Below are positions 1 to 7,607 of a stretch of DNA of 8,556 nt, piece after piece. Every line of letters begins with the position of its first letter. The stretch's first letter is position 1. Both the position numbers and the translations under genes were made by a program. The stretch comes from Bacteroidales bacterium (GTDB lineage Bacteria > Bacteroidota > Bacteroidia > Bacteroidales > UBA12077): assembly GCA_030156305.1 (NCBI GenBank), contig JASGMZ010000124.1:1-8556 (forward strand), given 5' to 3'. Below the pieces are notes generated by a model that was given only the letters and a program-made list of their open reading frames with translations, was not told the origin of the DNA and searched no databases.

Positions 1-1464
1 AACCGCAACCCATTTATTGATCATCCCGAATTTGTTGCACAAATTTGGGGTGGCGGAGAAAATGTTCCTCCGTCCATTACCAACATTGCCATTTCTCCGC
101 AAAATCCAACCTCTGCCCAAAGTGTTACGGTTTCGGCTACTATTACCGATGTTGATGGAACCATAGCCCATGCTGAATTGAATTGGGGTTTAAGCTCTGG
201 CAATTTATCGAACACCATCAATATGTCGAAAACAACCGGAGATAACTATGTTGCTGATGCTCCGATTCCCGCTCAGGCAGATGGAACTACCGTTTATTAT
301 ACAATAGAAGCGGAAGATGATTCTGATGCAATCAACACTTCCTCTATACAAAGTTATACAGTAAATGATGGAGGTGCCGTTGGGCTTCCTTTTGCGGAGG
401 ATTTTGAAACCGTAACAGAATATGAGACGGTCGACATCAATGGCTGGAAACAATACATCGAAGTCGGTAACGAAAGCTGGGAAGGAAGAAAATATGATGG
501 AAATTTGTATGCCCAGTTTAGTGCTTATAATACTGAAGAGGATTCTAACATTGGTTGGTTAATCACGCCTGCGCTTGATCTAACCGGATATTCCGAAGTA
601 ATCTTCTCATTTAAAAGCAAGGATGGGTTCAACAACGGGGATCCATTGGAAGTATTTATATCCACCGACTATGCTGGGTCCGGAGATCCTAACGGATCCT
701 CGTGGATAGAGCTGAACCCGGTTTTATCAACCGGAAATTCCGAAGGTTATGCAACAAACTGGACTGCTTCGGGTGATCTTTACCTAAATGATTATACAGG
801 AAATACAGTGTATATTGCTTTTAAATATACCGGTGGCGACCCTTCGTTAACAACCACTATGCAGATCGATGATGTGCTGGTAGAAGAGGATACTACCACC
901 AATGAAAATCCTGTAATTTCTAATGTTCTTTTAGAACCAGAAAATCCTACAGATGAAGATGATGTTATCCTCTCTGCATCCGTTGATGATGAGGATGGAA
1001 ATATTCAATCGGTTATTTTAAAATGGAAAAAAAATGAGGAAGCATTTGTCGAACAAGAAATGAGTTTTACCGAAGGGAAATATGCCGGACAAATTGGAAA
1101 GCAACCAGCAGGAACGACGATTCACTTTATCATTCTGGCTAAAGATGATTTAGGTGCAGAAACAACTTATGAAGACAACTATGAAGTTTCAGAAGCAAAT
1201 GCGATTGAAGAGATAAAGATAAATCAAGCCCAAATATTCCCTAATCCTTCAACAGACAGAATTCATATTGTTATTCCGGGATATGCAGGGAAAATAGATT
1301 TTAAATTGTATGATGCCATTGGATCGTTAGTTTTTGCAGAAACCAAAGAGTCCTTTCATCAAAAGGATATCATTTATTTGCAAGATGTTGTTTCCGGAAT
1401 CTATTTGCTGAAAATATCTGCCAGCACAGGAGTAACTATTACACGCCGATTGATTATACCTTAA
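1..1464 (+). CDS. Secreted endonuclease I-like protein with T9SS sorting domain (5' end missing)
   Basis: The reading frame is open from base 1 to the TAA at 1462-1464 (487 codons), so the true start lies upstream. Residues 1-20 begin NRNPFIDHPEFVAQIW, which resembles the C-terminal end of the endonuclease I (EndA/NucM) domain in secreted Bacteroidota nucleases; the catalytic part is outside the window. Residues about 21-122 look like an Ig-like domain (PPSITNIAISPQNP start, VYYTIEAEDDSD near its end). Residues about 128-295 look like a choice-of-anchor-J/DUF5017-like jelly roll (FAEDFE, WLITPALDLTGY, VFISTDYAGSGDP, VYIAFKYTG, IDDVLVEE). A second Ig-like domain spans about 301-397. Residues about 403-487 form a T9SS type A sorting domain (IFPNPSTD at 413-419, GIYLLKI, terminal RRLIIP). 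The protein is probably exported across the outer membrane and released or anchored at the surface. Nuclease activity is inferred from the short N-terminal remnant; T9SS export is better supported. Confidence 0.8.
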   Translation, partial: NRNPFIDHPEFVAQIWGGGENVPPSITNIAISPQNPTSAQSVTVSATITDVDGTIAHAELNWGLSSGNLSNTINMSKTTGDNYVADAPIPAQADGTTVYYTIEAEDDSDAINTSSIQSYTVNDGGAVGLPFAEDFETVTEYETVDINGWKQYIEVGNESWEGRKYDGNLYAQFSAYNTEEDSNIGWLITPALDLTGYSEVIFSFKSKDGFNNGDPLEVFISTDYAGSGDPNGSSWIELNPVLSTGNSEGYATNWTASGDLYLNDYTGNTVYIAFKYTGGDPSLTTTMQIDDVLVEEDTTTNENPVISNVLLEPENPTDEDDVILSASVDDEDGNIQSVILKWKKNEEAFVEQEMSFTEGKYAGQIGKQPAGTTIHFIILAKDDLGAETTYEDNYEVSEANAIEEIKINQAQIFPNPSTDRIHIVIPGYAGKIDFKLYDAIGSLVFAETKESFHQKDIIYLQDVVSGIYLLKISASTGVTITRRLIIP

Positions 1465-1487
1465 TTACTAATCTATAAAAACTTTTT

Positions 1488-1516
1488 AATGCTGCTTCGA
1501 TAGAGCAGCATTTTTT
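1488..1516 (+). terminator. Rho-independent terminator after the T9SS protein gene
   Basis: A perfect 9-bp stem, AATGCTGCT at 1488-1496 with AGCAGCATT at 1504-1512, closes a 7-nt loop and runs directly into a T tract (1511-1516). It starts 24 nt after the stop codon. Its position and form are those of an intrinsic terminator, separating this gene from the downstream symporter. Confidence 0.85.
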
Positions 1517-1592
1517 GTAGAATAAAACAACAAGAAATTTGGGATATTATGATTTATTGTTTATAATAAAAGAAAATTTTATTAAGCTTAAA

Positions 1593-1623
1593 TTTGTTGT
1601 TTATATAGTGATTTTTAACTATC
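1593..1623 (+). promoter_or_regulatory. Weak candidate Bacteroidota promoter for the symporter gene
   Basis: TTTG at 1593-1596 is followed after 19 nt by TAACTATC at 1616-1623. The first box matches the Bacteroidota -33 consensus exactly, while the second matches TAnnTTTG at only four of six fixed positions. Transcription would start around 1630 and leave a leader of about 40 nt. The rest of the 1517-1669 gap is very AT-rich and holds nothing else I can name. Spacing is good but the -7 box is poor. Confidence 0.3.
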
Positions 1624-1669
1624 TATTATATAGTTTTCTAAAACATATTAATTAAAAACAGGTTTAGTT

Positions 1670-3118
1670 ATGCATATCATTGATTTATCCATTTTTATCT
1701 TGTATATGATTTTGATGTTGAGTGTTGGTTACTTTTTTCTTCGTCGAAATAAAAATCCTGATGATTATTTTGTGGGAGGAAGAAGCATGGGGAGTTTACA
1801 TGTAGGCCTATCAGTAGTAGCTACGGATGTGGGTGGCGGTTTTTCCATTGGTTTAGGCGGACTGGGATTTGTCATGGGGTTATCGGGTTCGTGGATGCTG
1901 TTTACCGGATTAATTGGCGCCTGGATAAGTGCAGCTCTTCTAATACCCAAAGTGGCACAATTGATGAAAAAAATGGACTTATATACTTTTCCTCAAATAT
2001 TCGGCAACTTTTATGGTAAGCGTGTTGCTTTGGTTGCCGGTATTATTTCGGCTATTGGATACATCGGCTTTACCAGTTCACAGTTACTGGCCGGAGCAAA
2101 ATTAGCCTCGGCCTCATTCGCTGGATTAGATATTAATATAGCTTTGATAATTATGGGAGCTATTGCGGTAATTTATACGGTTATGGGTGGATTAAAAGCA
2201 GTAATTTATACCGATACCATTCAGTGGATTATTCTGATGAGTGGATTAATTCTTATTGGCATTCCTATGGGATATCATGCCATTGGCGGAATGGAGGCCT
2301 TAAAAGCGAACGTTCATCCGGAATTATTAAAACTTTCCAATGTTACCTGGCAGCAACTGGTAAACTGGGGTGTTACCATTATACCCATTTGGTTTGTTGG
2401 AATGACTCTATATCAACGTATTTATGCTACAAAAGGGAAAAAACAAGCGCAGAGAGCCTGGTTTATTGCCGGGGTGTTTGAATGGCCATTAATGGCTTTT
2501 ATGGGTGTTATATTAGGTTTGTTTTCCCGGGTTGCGTTGGACCAGGGTATGTTTGCTGAATTAGGATATGCTACTTTTGAAAGTATCGACCCCGAAATGG
2601 GATTACCCTTATTGCTTCGAACCATTTTACCTGTTGGTTTAATGGGATTAATGATGTCTGCCTACTTCTCGGCGATTATGTCTACTGCTGATAGTTGTTT
2701 AATGGCCGCATCGGGAAATTTACTTACCGATATTTTAAGCAAAATTTTTCCTGTTAAAGAAAATCATAAAAGCCAATTACGATTATCACAAATTCTTACC
2801 CTTATAATAGGGGTTTTAGCCCTGATCCTGGCGCTGAAAATGGAAAATGTACTGGAGTTAATGCTTTATTCTTATGCCTTTATGGTATCCGGGTTGTTTA
2901 TACCGTTGCTGGGAGCATTTTTCGGGAAAAGGAAAAATGCTTTGGCGGCTATTTGGTCGATGATGGTTGGTGGCACAACAACACTTATCCTTACAGAGGT
3001 AAATGTTGAATTACCTTTAGGATTGGATCCCAATATTTTTGGAATCTCTGCATCTCTGGTTGTGTTTTTATTGCTTACTTACTTATTCCCGAAGTACTCA
3101 ACCTATACAAAACTTTAA
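1670..3118 (+). CDS. Sodium:solute symporter, SSS family
   Basis: This 482-residue inner-membrane protein has many hydrophobic helices and the hallmarks of the SSS (SLC5/PutP) family, which imports organic solutes with Na+. Residues 169-185 (YTVMGGLKAVIYTDTIQ) match the family signature, YQRIYATKGKKQA (248-260) is the conserved post-helix loop, and SAIMSTADS (334-342) is the helix carrying the Na2 site. By alignment from memory with E. coli PutP, A335, S338 and T339 match A337, S340 and T341, and A51 and D53 match A53 and D55; PutP M56 is replaced by V54. Cation coupling therefore looks intact. The start is the only ATG compatible with the first helix; an in-frame TAA lies at 1649-1651. The length is typical of the shorter SSS members. 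It stands alone between two terminators, so context gives no substrate, and I do not assign one. Confidence 0.92.
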   Translation: MHIIDLSIFILYMILMLSVGYFFLRRNKNPDDYFVGGRSMGSLHVGLSVVATDVGGGFSIGLGGLGFVMGLSGSWMLFTGLIGAWISAALLIPKVAQLMKKMDLYTFPQIFGNFYGKRVALVAGIISAIGYIGFTSSQLLAGAKLASASFAGLDINIALIIMGAIAVIYTVMGGLKAVIYTDTIQWIILMSGLILIGIPMGYHAIGGMEALKANVHPELLKLSNVTWQQLVNWGVTIIPIWFVGMTLYQRIYATKGKKQAQRAWFIAGVFEWPLMAFMGVILGLFSRVALDQGMFAELGYATFESIDPEMGLPLLLRTILPVGLMGLMMSAYFSAIMSTADSCLMAASGNLLTDILSKIFPVKENHKSQLRLSQILTLIIGVLALILALKMENVLELMLYSYAFMVSGLFIPLLGAFFGKRKNALAAIWSMMVGGTTTLILTEVNVELPLGLDPNIFGISASLVVFLLLTYLFPKYSTYTKL

Positions 3119-3124
3119 TGTAGA

Positions 3125-3162
3125 AAAACTTTTCCAAAGTTTTAAAACCTTGGAAAAGTTTT
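3125..3162. terminator. Near-perfect palindrome, probable bidirectional terminator
   Basis: AAAACTTTTCCAA at 3125-3137 pairs perfectly with TTGGAAAAGTTTT at 3150-3162. The 12-nt middle itself contains GTTTT/AAAAC, so the whole 38-nt element is palindromic apart from one A/C pair (3138/3149). It begins 6 nt after the symporter stop and ends 11 nt before the stop of the convergent M16 gene. Read on the minus strand, the stem ends in GTTTTTC, giving a T tract; on the plus strand the tract is four T inside the stem. Termination is more convincing for the minus-strand operon. Confidence 0.7.
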
Positions 3163-3173
3163 AAAAATGAAAT

Positions 3174-5255
3174 TTATTCAAATATTTCGTCCTCTAATCC
3201 TGTATTAATTTCAACAGAATCAACGTTTAATTCAAGATTTTGCATTCCTGTTATACGAATGAGGGTAGGATATTTTATGCCGTCAAAATCTTTGTAATCT
3301 AAATAAGATTGTGTTTGTGTCATCTCACCTTGAGGAGTGGTAATCTTTTGTTTGGTTTGTACCCTCAATCCGGATTCTACATCATAAAAGTCATATTTAA
3401 CTTCTCCTGTTGGTGATTCGATTTTTATCTTGTAGGCATCTTTTTCGTTAACGTTTTCAATGGCAACTAATTCAAGTTTTATACCCAGCTCATTATATTT
3501 TAATTCGGGATTTAGGGTCGATTCTATTTTGAGTTTTTCAAGGTTTTCTCCTTCAATTTTTTGTTCACCCTGGAAACTTTTAACCACACCCTCTTCACCG
3601 TTAAATTTTTGTTCGGTCATAACATTGCCATTCATTGACATTTTCATGGCAAACTTATTGGGCGCTTTTTGGTAGGTAACCTGGTTAATTTGCATTCCAT
3701 TCATTTCTGTACTTGCATGGATGGTAATATCGTTCATCGATTGTAGTTTTTCTTTTCCGCCAATCGCCTCAACATATCGTTCTATAACCATTTTTGCCGT
3801 CATCCCCTCAGGCAATGCCTTTGCTTTTTCTTCTTTCACCGGATTCCCATAAGCGTCATACACTTCAATTTTTCCGTCAGCATCAAAAGGTTTTAGCCGG
3901 TCGTAAAGTTTGTCTTTATCTCCAACCACCAAAATAATAGCATTATCCGGAGTGATATATTTTTTGGCCATTTGCTGTACTTCGTTTATTGTAACCGCAT
4001 TTAATTTTTCCAGATATGTTGTATAATAATCTTCTGGCAGGTTGTATCTTTGTGTATTAAAAGCAAAACGGGCAATGGTTTGAGGTTTTTCTAACGATAA
4101 AGCAAAAGAACCGGTGGAAACATTTTTCGATAACTGTATTTCCTCTTCGCTGACTTTTTCATTTCTTATTCTGTTCATTTCATAAAGAAATTGTGTAATA
4201 GCACTGTCCGTGACCTCTGTCGCTACTTCAGCTCCTGCTTCAAAATAACCGGCTAATGGATCTGGTGATATGGAAGAACGTGCACCGTATGTATAAGCTT
4301 TATCTTCGCGGAGATTTTGCATTAATCTTCCGGAAAAAATTCCACCACCAAAAATTTGGTTGGTTAAATAGGCTGGAATATAATCCTCGCTTCCTGGCTT
4401 TAAGTTAATGGGATAAGTTATTTTAATAATCGACTGAACAGCGTCTTCTTTATTTATTATGGCTACGCGTGTTCCAATATTTTTGTTGGGAAATTGATAA
4501 GTATGTTCCGGAACTTCTCCTTTTTCCCATTTTCCAAAATATTTTTCAGCAAGGGTTTTGGATTCTTTTTCGGTAATGTCTCCAACAATAATTAAATATG
4601 CTTTATTCGGTTTATAATAATTGTTGTAATATTCCAAACATTTTTCACGGGTAATATTGTTAATGGTTTCTTCGGTTTGTATTTCACCATAAGGAAGATT
4701 AGGGAAACGCAACTTTTGAGCTACACGGTTTGCTATGGCTCCCGGACTTGTTTCTGAAGATTTTAATCCTGAAATAGCTTGTTTTTTATTTTTTTCTAAT
4801 TCGGACTCAGGGAAAACAGGGTTTAATAATACGTCAGACATTATTTCAAGTAACTCGTCTGTATGCTTTTTTAAAGTTCGGGCAAATATCCCATTCGAGT
4901 AGGTGTTTAATGTAGCACCAATAAAATCAACTTTTTCATCGATTTCTGGTTTGGTTTTTGATTTTGTACCTGCGCGCAATAAATTTCCTGTGGTACTAAC
5001 ATACCCAACGGCATCTTTTTCCATTACAGGATCCACATCAAGGGTAAGCTGAAATGAAACTATAGGAACTTTATGGTTTTCTACTACAATTACTTTTAAG
5101 CCATTATCTAACATAAAAGTTTTGTGTTCGCCTATTTTTATTTCCGGAGCAGGCCCCGGTTCTGGCCTGATACTTCGGTCAAGCTGTGCTTTTGCTGATG
5201 CAATAAAGAATATTGCAATAAAAAGGAATGATATGGTTTGTTTAAAATTTTTCAT
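3174..5255 (-). CDS. Catalytically inactive M16 peptidase subunit with C-terminal LolA-like extension
   Basis: The 693-residue protein has a type I signal peptide (1-23, ending AKA before Q24), so it should be periplasmic. Residues about 40-460 carry the two M16 folds (FMLDNGLKVIVVENHKVPIV start; YYKPNKAYLIIVGDIT at the end of the first). The zinc motif is gone: by alignment H, E and H of HxxEH correspond to S87, G90 and N91. The second fold keeps the substrate-binding R/Y signature LREDKAYTYG (R316, Y323) after a glycine-rich GGGIFSGRLMQ. This is the pattern of the non-catalytic partner in two-subunit M16B peptidases. Residues about 485-693 lie outside the M16 fold and resemble LolA-like clamshell domains (IERYVEAIGGKEKL start, repeated beta strands, YLDYKDFDGIKYPTLI near the end); this assignment is tentative. 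The gene follows the active M16 gene after 40 nt and ends the operon. The start fits the signal peptide; no Shine-Dalgarno is visible. Confidence 0.9.
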   Translation of the reverse strand: MKNFKQTISFLFIAIFFIASAKAQLDRSIRPEPGPAPEIKIGEHKTFMLDNGLKVIVVENHKVPIVSFQLTLDVDPVMEKDAVGYVSTTGNLLRAGTKSKTKPEIDEKVDFIGATLNTYSNGIFARTLKKHTDELLEIMSDVLLNPVFPESELEKNKKQAISGLKSSETSPGAIANRVAQKLRFPNLPYGEIQTEETINNITREKCLEYYNNYYKPNKAYLIIVGDITEKESKTLAEKYFGKWEKGEVPEHTYQFPNKNIGTRVAIINKEDAVQSIIKITYPINLKPGSEDYIPAYLTNQIFGGGIFSGRLMQNLREDKAYTYGARSSISPDPLAGYFEAGAEVATEVTDSAITQFLYEMNRIRNEKVSEEEIQLSKNVSTGSFALSLEKPQTIARFAFNTQRYNLPEDYYTTYLEKLNAVTINEVQQMAKKYITPDNAIILVVGDKDKLYDRLKPFDADGKIEVYDAYGNPVKEEKAKALPEGMTAKMVIERYVEAIGGKEKLQSMNDITIHASTEMNGMQINQVTYQKAPNKFAMKMSMNGNVMTEQKFNGEEGVVKSFQGEQKIEGENLEKLKIESTLNPELKYNELGIKLELVAIENVNEKDAYKIKIESPTGEVKYDFYDVESGLRVQTKQKITTPQGEMTQTQSYLDYKDFDGIKYPTLIRITGMQNLELNVDSVEINTGLEDEIFE

Positions 5256-5295
5256 GGTTTAAAAATTTTTTAATTTATTTTTTTTATTAATATTT

Positions 5296-6618
5296 TTAAT
5301 TTTTCTGCGGTAAGTAATACAGAACGACCCTGTTATCATCTCTAAAATATTTATTGGCAACCCTTTTAATATCTTCTTTGGTAACAGCCATATATTTATC
5401 TATTTCTGTATTGATCAGATTTGTGTTTTTGAAAAAAGTGTAGTTTATGGCTAAATTATAGGCTCTGTTGGCAAGTGTTGTATTACTGCTAACAATTTGA
5501 CTTTCTATTTGGTTTTTTAATTTTTCCAACTCTTTATCTGAAATCAATTCATTTCTAACCTTTTCAATCTCTTTATTCATTGCTTCTTCTAATTCTGCAG
5601 GGTCAACATTTATGTTTGGAATAGAGTAAGTTAAAGCAAGCCCCGGATCTTCGAAAGGCAAAGGGAATGATGCAGCAAATAAAGCCAGTTGTTTTTGATC
5701 CACAAGCGTTTTATAAAGTCTGGAGCTTTCACCACTGGATAATAATGTAGACAGCATATCTACCGCATAATAATCATTGCTACCCATTGCTGGAAGGTGA
5801 TAGGCCTGAATAACTGCCGGAAGCTGAATATTATCATATACCGTATCTCTAATTTCTTTATGCTTGATTGGTTCAGTAACTTCAGGCCTGTAGATTTCTT
5901 TTTCTCCTTTGGGTATTCCGGCATAATATTTTTCAATCAGTTTTTTGGTTTCGTTAATGTCAATATCTCCGGTAATTGTTAAAACCGCATTATTGGGGAC
6001 ATAAAACATATCATAAAATTCCTGAAACTCTTCATCTTTGGCAGCACGTATATGCTCCGGATCACCTATGGTTGTCCATTGATATGGATGTTTTTCATAA
6101 GCTCTTTTGCAGGTTTCGATTAAAATAGTTCCGTAAGGTTGATTTTTATATCGTTGCTTGTATTCCTCAATAACAACATTTTTTTGTGTTGCAATACCTA
6201 TAGAATCAACTTTGGCATGAAGCATTCGTTCAGCTTCGAGCCAAAGGCCTAATTCAAGCTGGTTCGACGGAAGCAGTTCATAATAATAGGTACGGTCATT
6301 GGTAGTATTTGCATTGAGCAACCCTCCTGCTTTTTCTACAATCTCTGAATATTCTCCACGAGCAATATTTTTCGATCCTTCAAACATAAGGTGCTCAAAG
6401 AAATGAGCAAAACCCGTTCTGTTAGGTTTTTCATTTTTCGAACCTACATGATAGGTTACGGTTACAGCTACGATAGGAGTACTGTTGTCCTGATGTAAAA
6501 TGACATGTAATCCATTATCAAGGTCGTACTCTTCAAATTCAATTTGGTTTGTTTGGGCATAAATACTTATAGTAAATACTCCCAAAACCAGTGTTGCGAT
6601 AAAATGTTTTATTTTCAT
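5296..6618 (-). CDS. M16 family zinc metallopeptidase, catalytic subunit
   Basis: The 440-residue protein begins with a type I signal peptide (1-21, ending IYA before Q22), so it should act in the periplasm. GFAHFFEHLMFEG contains the inverted zinc motif HxxEH (H72, E75 as general base, H76), and E152 in NVVIEEY lies at the distance expected for the third zinc ligand. NANTTNDRTYYYELLP (102-117) is the usual strand after the site, and FYVPNNAVLTITGDI ends the first M16 fold. The second fold (about 220-435) has SSGESSRLYKTLVDQKQLA where the R/Y signature would be, and that signature is absent. This complements the downstream gene product, which has R/Y but no HxxEH. Family members degrade peptides of limited size or process proteins; the substrate is unknown. 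The length is normal for single-unit M16B proteins. It sits 38 nt after the Xre gene and 40 nt before its partner. Confidence 0.93.
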   Translation of the reverse strand: MKIKHFIATLVLGVFTISIYAQTNQIEFEEYDLDNGLHVILHQDNSTPIVAVTVTYHVGSKNEKPNRTGFAHFFEHLMFEGSKNIARGEYSEIVEKAGGLLNANTTNDRTYYYELLPSNQLELGLWLEAERMLHAKVDSIGIATQKNVVIEEYKQRYKNQPYGTILIETCKRAYEKHPYQWTTIGDPEHIRAAKDEEFQEFYDMFYVPNNAVLTITGDIDINETKKLIEKYYAGIPKGEKEIYRPEVTEPIKHKEIRDTVYDNIQLPAVIQAYHLPAMGSNDYYAVDMLSTLLSSGESSRLYKTLVDQKQLALFAASFPLPFEDPGLALTYSIPNINVDPAELEEAMNKEIEKVRNELISDKELEKLKNQIESQIVSSNTTLANRAYNLAINYTFFKNTNLINTEIDKYMAVTKEDIKRVANKYFRDDNRVVLYYLPQKN

Positions 6619-6656
6619 AATTTAAAAGTTAAAGATTTGTTTAAATGGTTAATATA

Positions 6657-6890
6657 TTATTCATTGTTTTGATTAGTATTATTTTCTGCAGGAATATGAT
6701 CTAAAATATCGCCGGGTTTGCATTCCAGTACTTCGCAAATAGCTTCTAACGTCGAGAATCTGATGGCTTTTGCTTTTCCGCTTTTTAATATCGATAAATT
6801 GGCAATGGTAATATGAACCTTTTCAGAAAGCTCGGTTAACGTCATGTTACGTTTAGATAGCATATGATCCAGGTTTGTTATGATGGGCAT
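6657..6890 (-). CDS. Small Xre/Cro-type transcriptional regulator (YozG-like)
   Basis: The 77-residue protein is a single Cro/C1-type helix-turn-helix domain. Residues 17-37 hold the DNA-binding helices (TLTELSEKVHITIANLSILK), and KAKAIRFSTLEAICEVLECKPGDIL (40-64) is a strongly conserved block in the YozG-like subgroup. A polar tail rich in Asn and Glu (68-77) follows. No sensor domain is present, so any signal must come from a partner. It lies 12 nt after the DUF2975 gene; the pairing of DUF2975 and YozG-like proteins recurs across bacteria (from memory, yoaS/yozG in Bacillus subtilis). The inference is that the membrane protein controls the regulator, and that the regulator may act on its own operon. 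The ATG at 6888-6890 is the natural start: residues 1-10 form the usual short lead-in helix. Confidence 0.92.
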   Translation of the reverse strand: MPIITNLDHMLSKRNMTLTELSEKVHITIANLSILKSGKAKAIRFSTLEAICEVLECKPGDILDHIPAENNTNQNNE

Positions 6891-6902
6891 TGTTGGTTAT
6901 TT

Positions 6903-7553
6903 TTAAATCGTTAATTGTTGTTCTTTTTTAATTTCTAATCCTATACGATATATTTCTGCAATGACAAATACAATTAATGCCCAAAATAAATTTATGGAGG
7001 CATCAAAATTCAACCTGATATTAAAAGACTGGTTAAAAACAAATATTTTATTTAGCCAGAGAAATTTTATAAAAAGAGGATAAATGATTCCCAGGATACC
7101 GGACACAAAAATAGCTATGGCAATTTTACGAATTCGCCAAATATTTTTGGGATGAAAAGGATTTTCATCTTTTAACGAAATGCGCATTGAACGAAATATT
7201 TTCCACAATAAAAAGATAATATAAAAAGCTATCAATAAAATAAAAATAAAATATATGTAATTGATTATTCCTGCTATGCCATATTGATTATCCACATTAA
7301 AAGAAAAATAGGCTTCATCGATGAAGATATTGTATGTAGAGCCATCCTTAACTTCTAGTTTGGCTTCTTCACTAATTTCAATGGGAACGTCAATCACAGG
7401 GAAAAAGGGTTCAAAATCCGGTTTAAAAAGGGTAAAAAAGAAAAATAATATCGAAAGTAGGATTGTTAACACTCCGATTCCTAAAAACACCGATAATAAA
7501 GTATATATGAACCCAATAATTTTTTTATTTTTAACTTTTTGATTTTGTGTCAT
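6903..7553 (-). CDS. DUF2975 family membrane protein
   Basis: The 216-residue protein has four predicted transmembrane helices at about 12-42, 94-118, 141-163 and 187-205. The block ENPFHPKNIWRIRKIA (130-145) and the C-terminus AEIYRIGLEIKKEQQLTI (199-216) are the conserved signatures of DUF2975. The first two helices are joined by a polar loop of about 50 residues (45-92) with many acidic and aromatic residues; given the basic N-terminus and the short basic cytosolic loop (119-140), it should face the periplasm. No enzymatic motif is visible. The gene opens the operon, 12 nt ahead of the Xre regulator with which this family is habitually paired, which suggests that it senses something at the membrane and controls the regulator. 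That role is inference. The start follows a predicted Bacteroidota promoter by about 20 nt. Confidence 0.88.
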   Translation of the reverse strand: MTQNQKVKNKKIIGFIYTLLSVFLGIGVLTILLSILFFFFTLFKPDFEPFFPVIDVPIEISEEAKLEVKDGSTYNIFIDEAYFSFNVDNQYGIAGIINYIYFIFILLIAFYIIFLLWKIFRSMRISLKDENPFHPKNIWRIRKIAIAIFVSGILGIIYPLFIKFLWLNKIFVFNQSFNIRLNFDASINLFWALIVFVIAEIYRIGLEIKKEQQLTI

Positions 7554-7576
7554 AACCTCTAAAAATAATGAAAAAA

Positions 7577-7607
7577 CAAAGTAAAAATTTTTTTATTGAA
7601 AAACAAT
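7577..7607 (-). promoter_or_regulatory. Candidate promoter of the DUF2975-Xre-M16 operon
   Basis: Read on the minus strand, ATTG (7607-7604) is followed after 19 nt by TTACTTTG (7584-7577). Against the Bacteroidota consensus TTTG-N19-21-TAnnTTTG this is one mismatch in each box, with correct spacing. The start of transcription would fall near 7570, giving a short leader before the ATG at 7553. No comparably spaced pair is seen in front of the three downstream genes, in line with one transcript for all four. Confidence 0.45.

Noticed and set aside
1564..1584. Hairpin TAATAAAA-N5-TTTTATTA in the symporter leader region
   Set aside because: The stem is entirely A/T, so it would be weak, and it lies upstream of the predicted promoter; no role can be argued.
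1617..1635. Inverted repeat AACTAT-N7-ATAGTT upstream of the symporter
   Set aside because: Six-base arms in nearly pure A/T sequence are expected by chance, and no regulator gene is next to the symporter to support an operator.
2224..2481. 85-codon open frame inside the symporter gene, another frame of the same strand
   Set aside because: It overlaps well-conserved symporter sequence, its translation resembles no family I know, and it has no sign of its own promoter. It is a frame shadow.
3174..5255. Loss of HxxEH in the second M16 gene as evidence of a pseudogene
   Set aside because: The frame is intact over 693 codons, the signal peptide and R/Y motif are kept, and non-catalytic M16 partners are a known functional class.
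5256..5295. Almost pure A/T 40-nt spacer between the two M16 genes, with small self-complementary runs, as a terminator or attenuator
   Set aside because: It has no G/C stem, and the two genes encode complementary subunits that should be co-expressed. A simple operon spacer is the better reading.
6624..6631. Minus-strand TAACTTTT before the catalytic M16 gene as an internal promoter
   Set aside because: It resembles a -7 box, but no TTTG-like box lies 19-21 nt upstream and the gap is only 38 nt.
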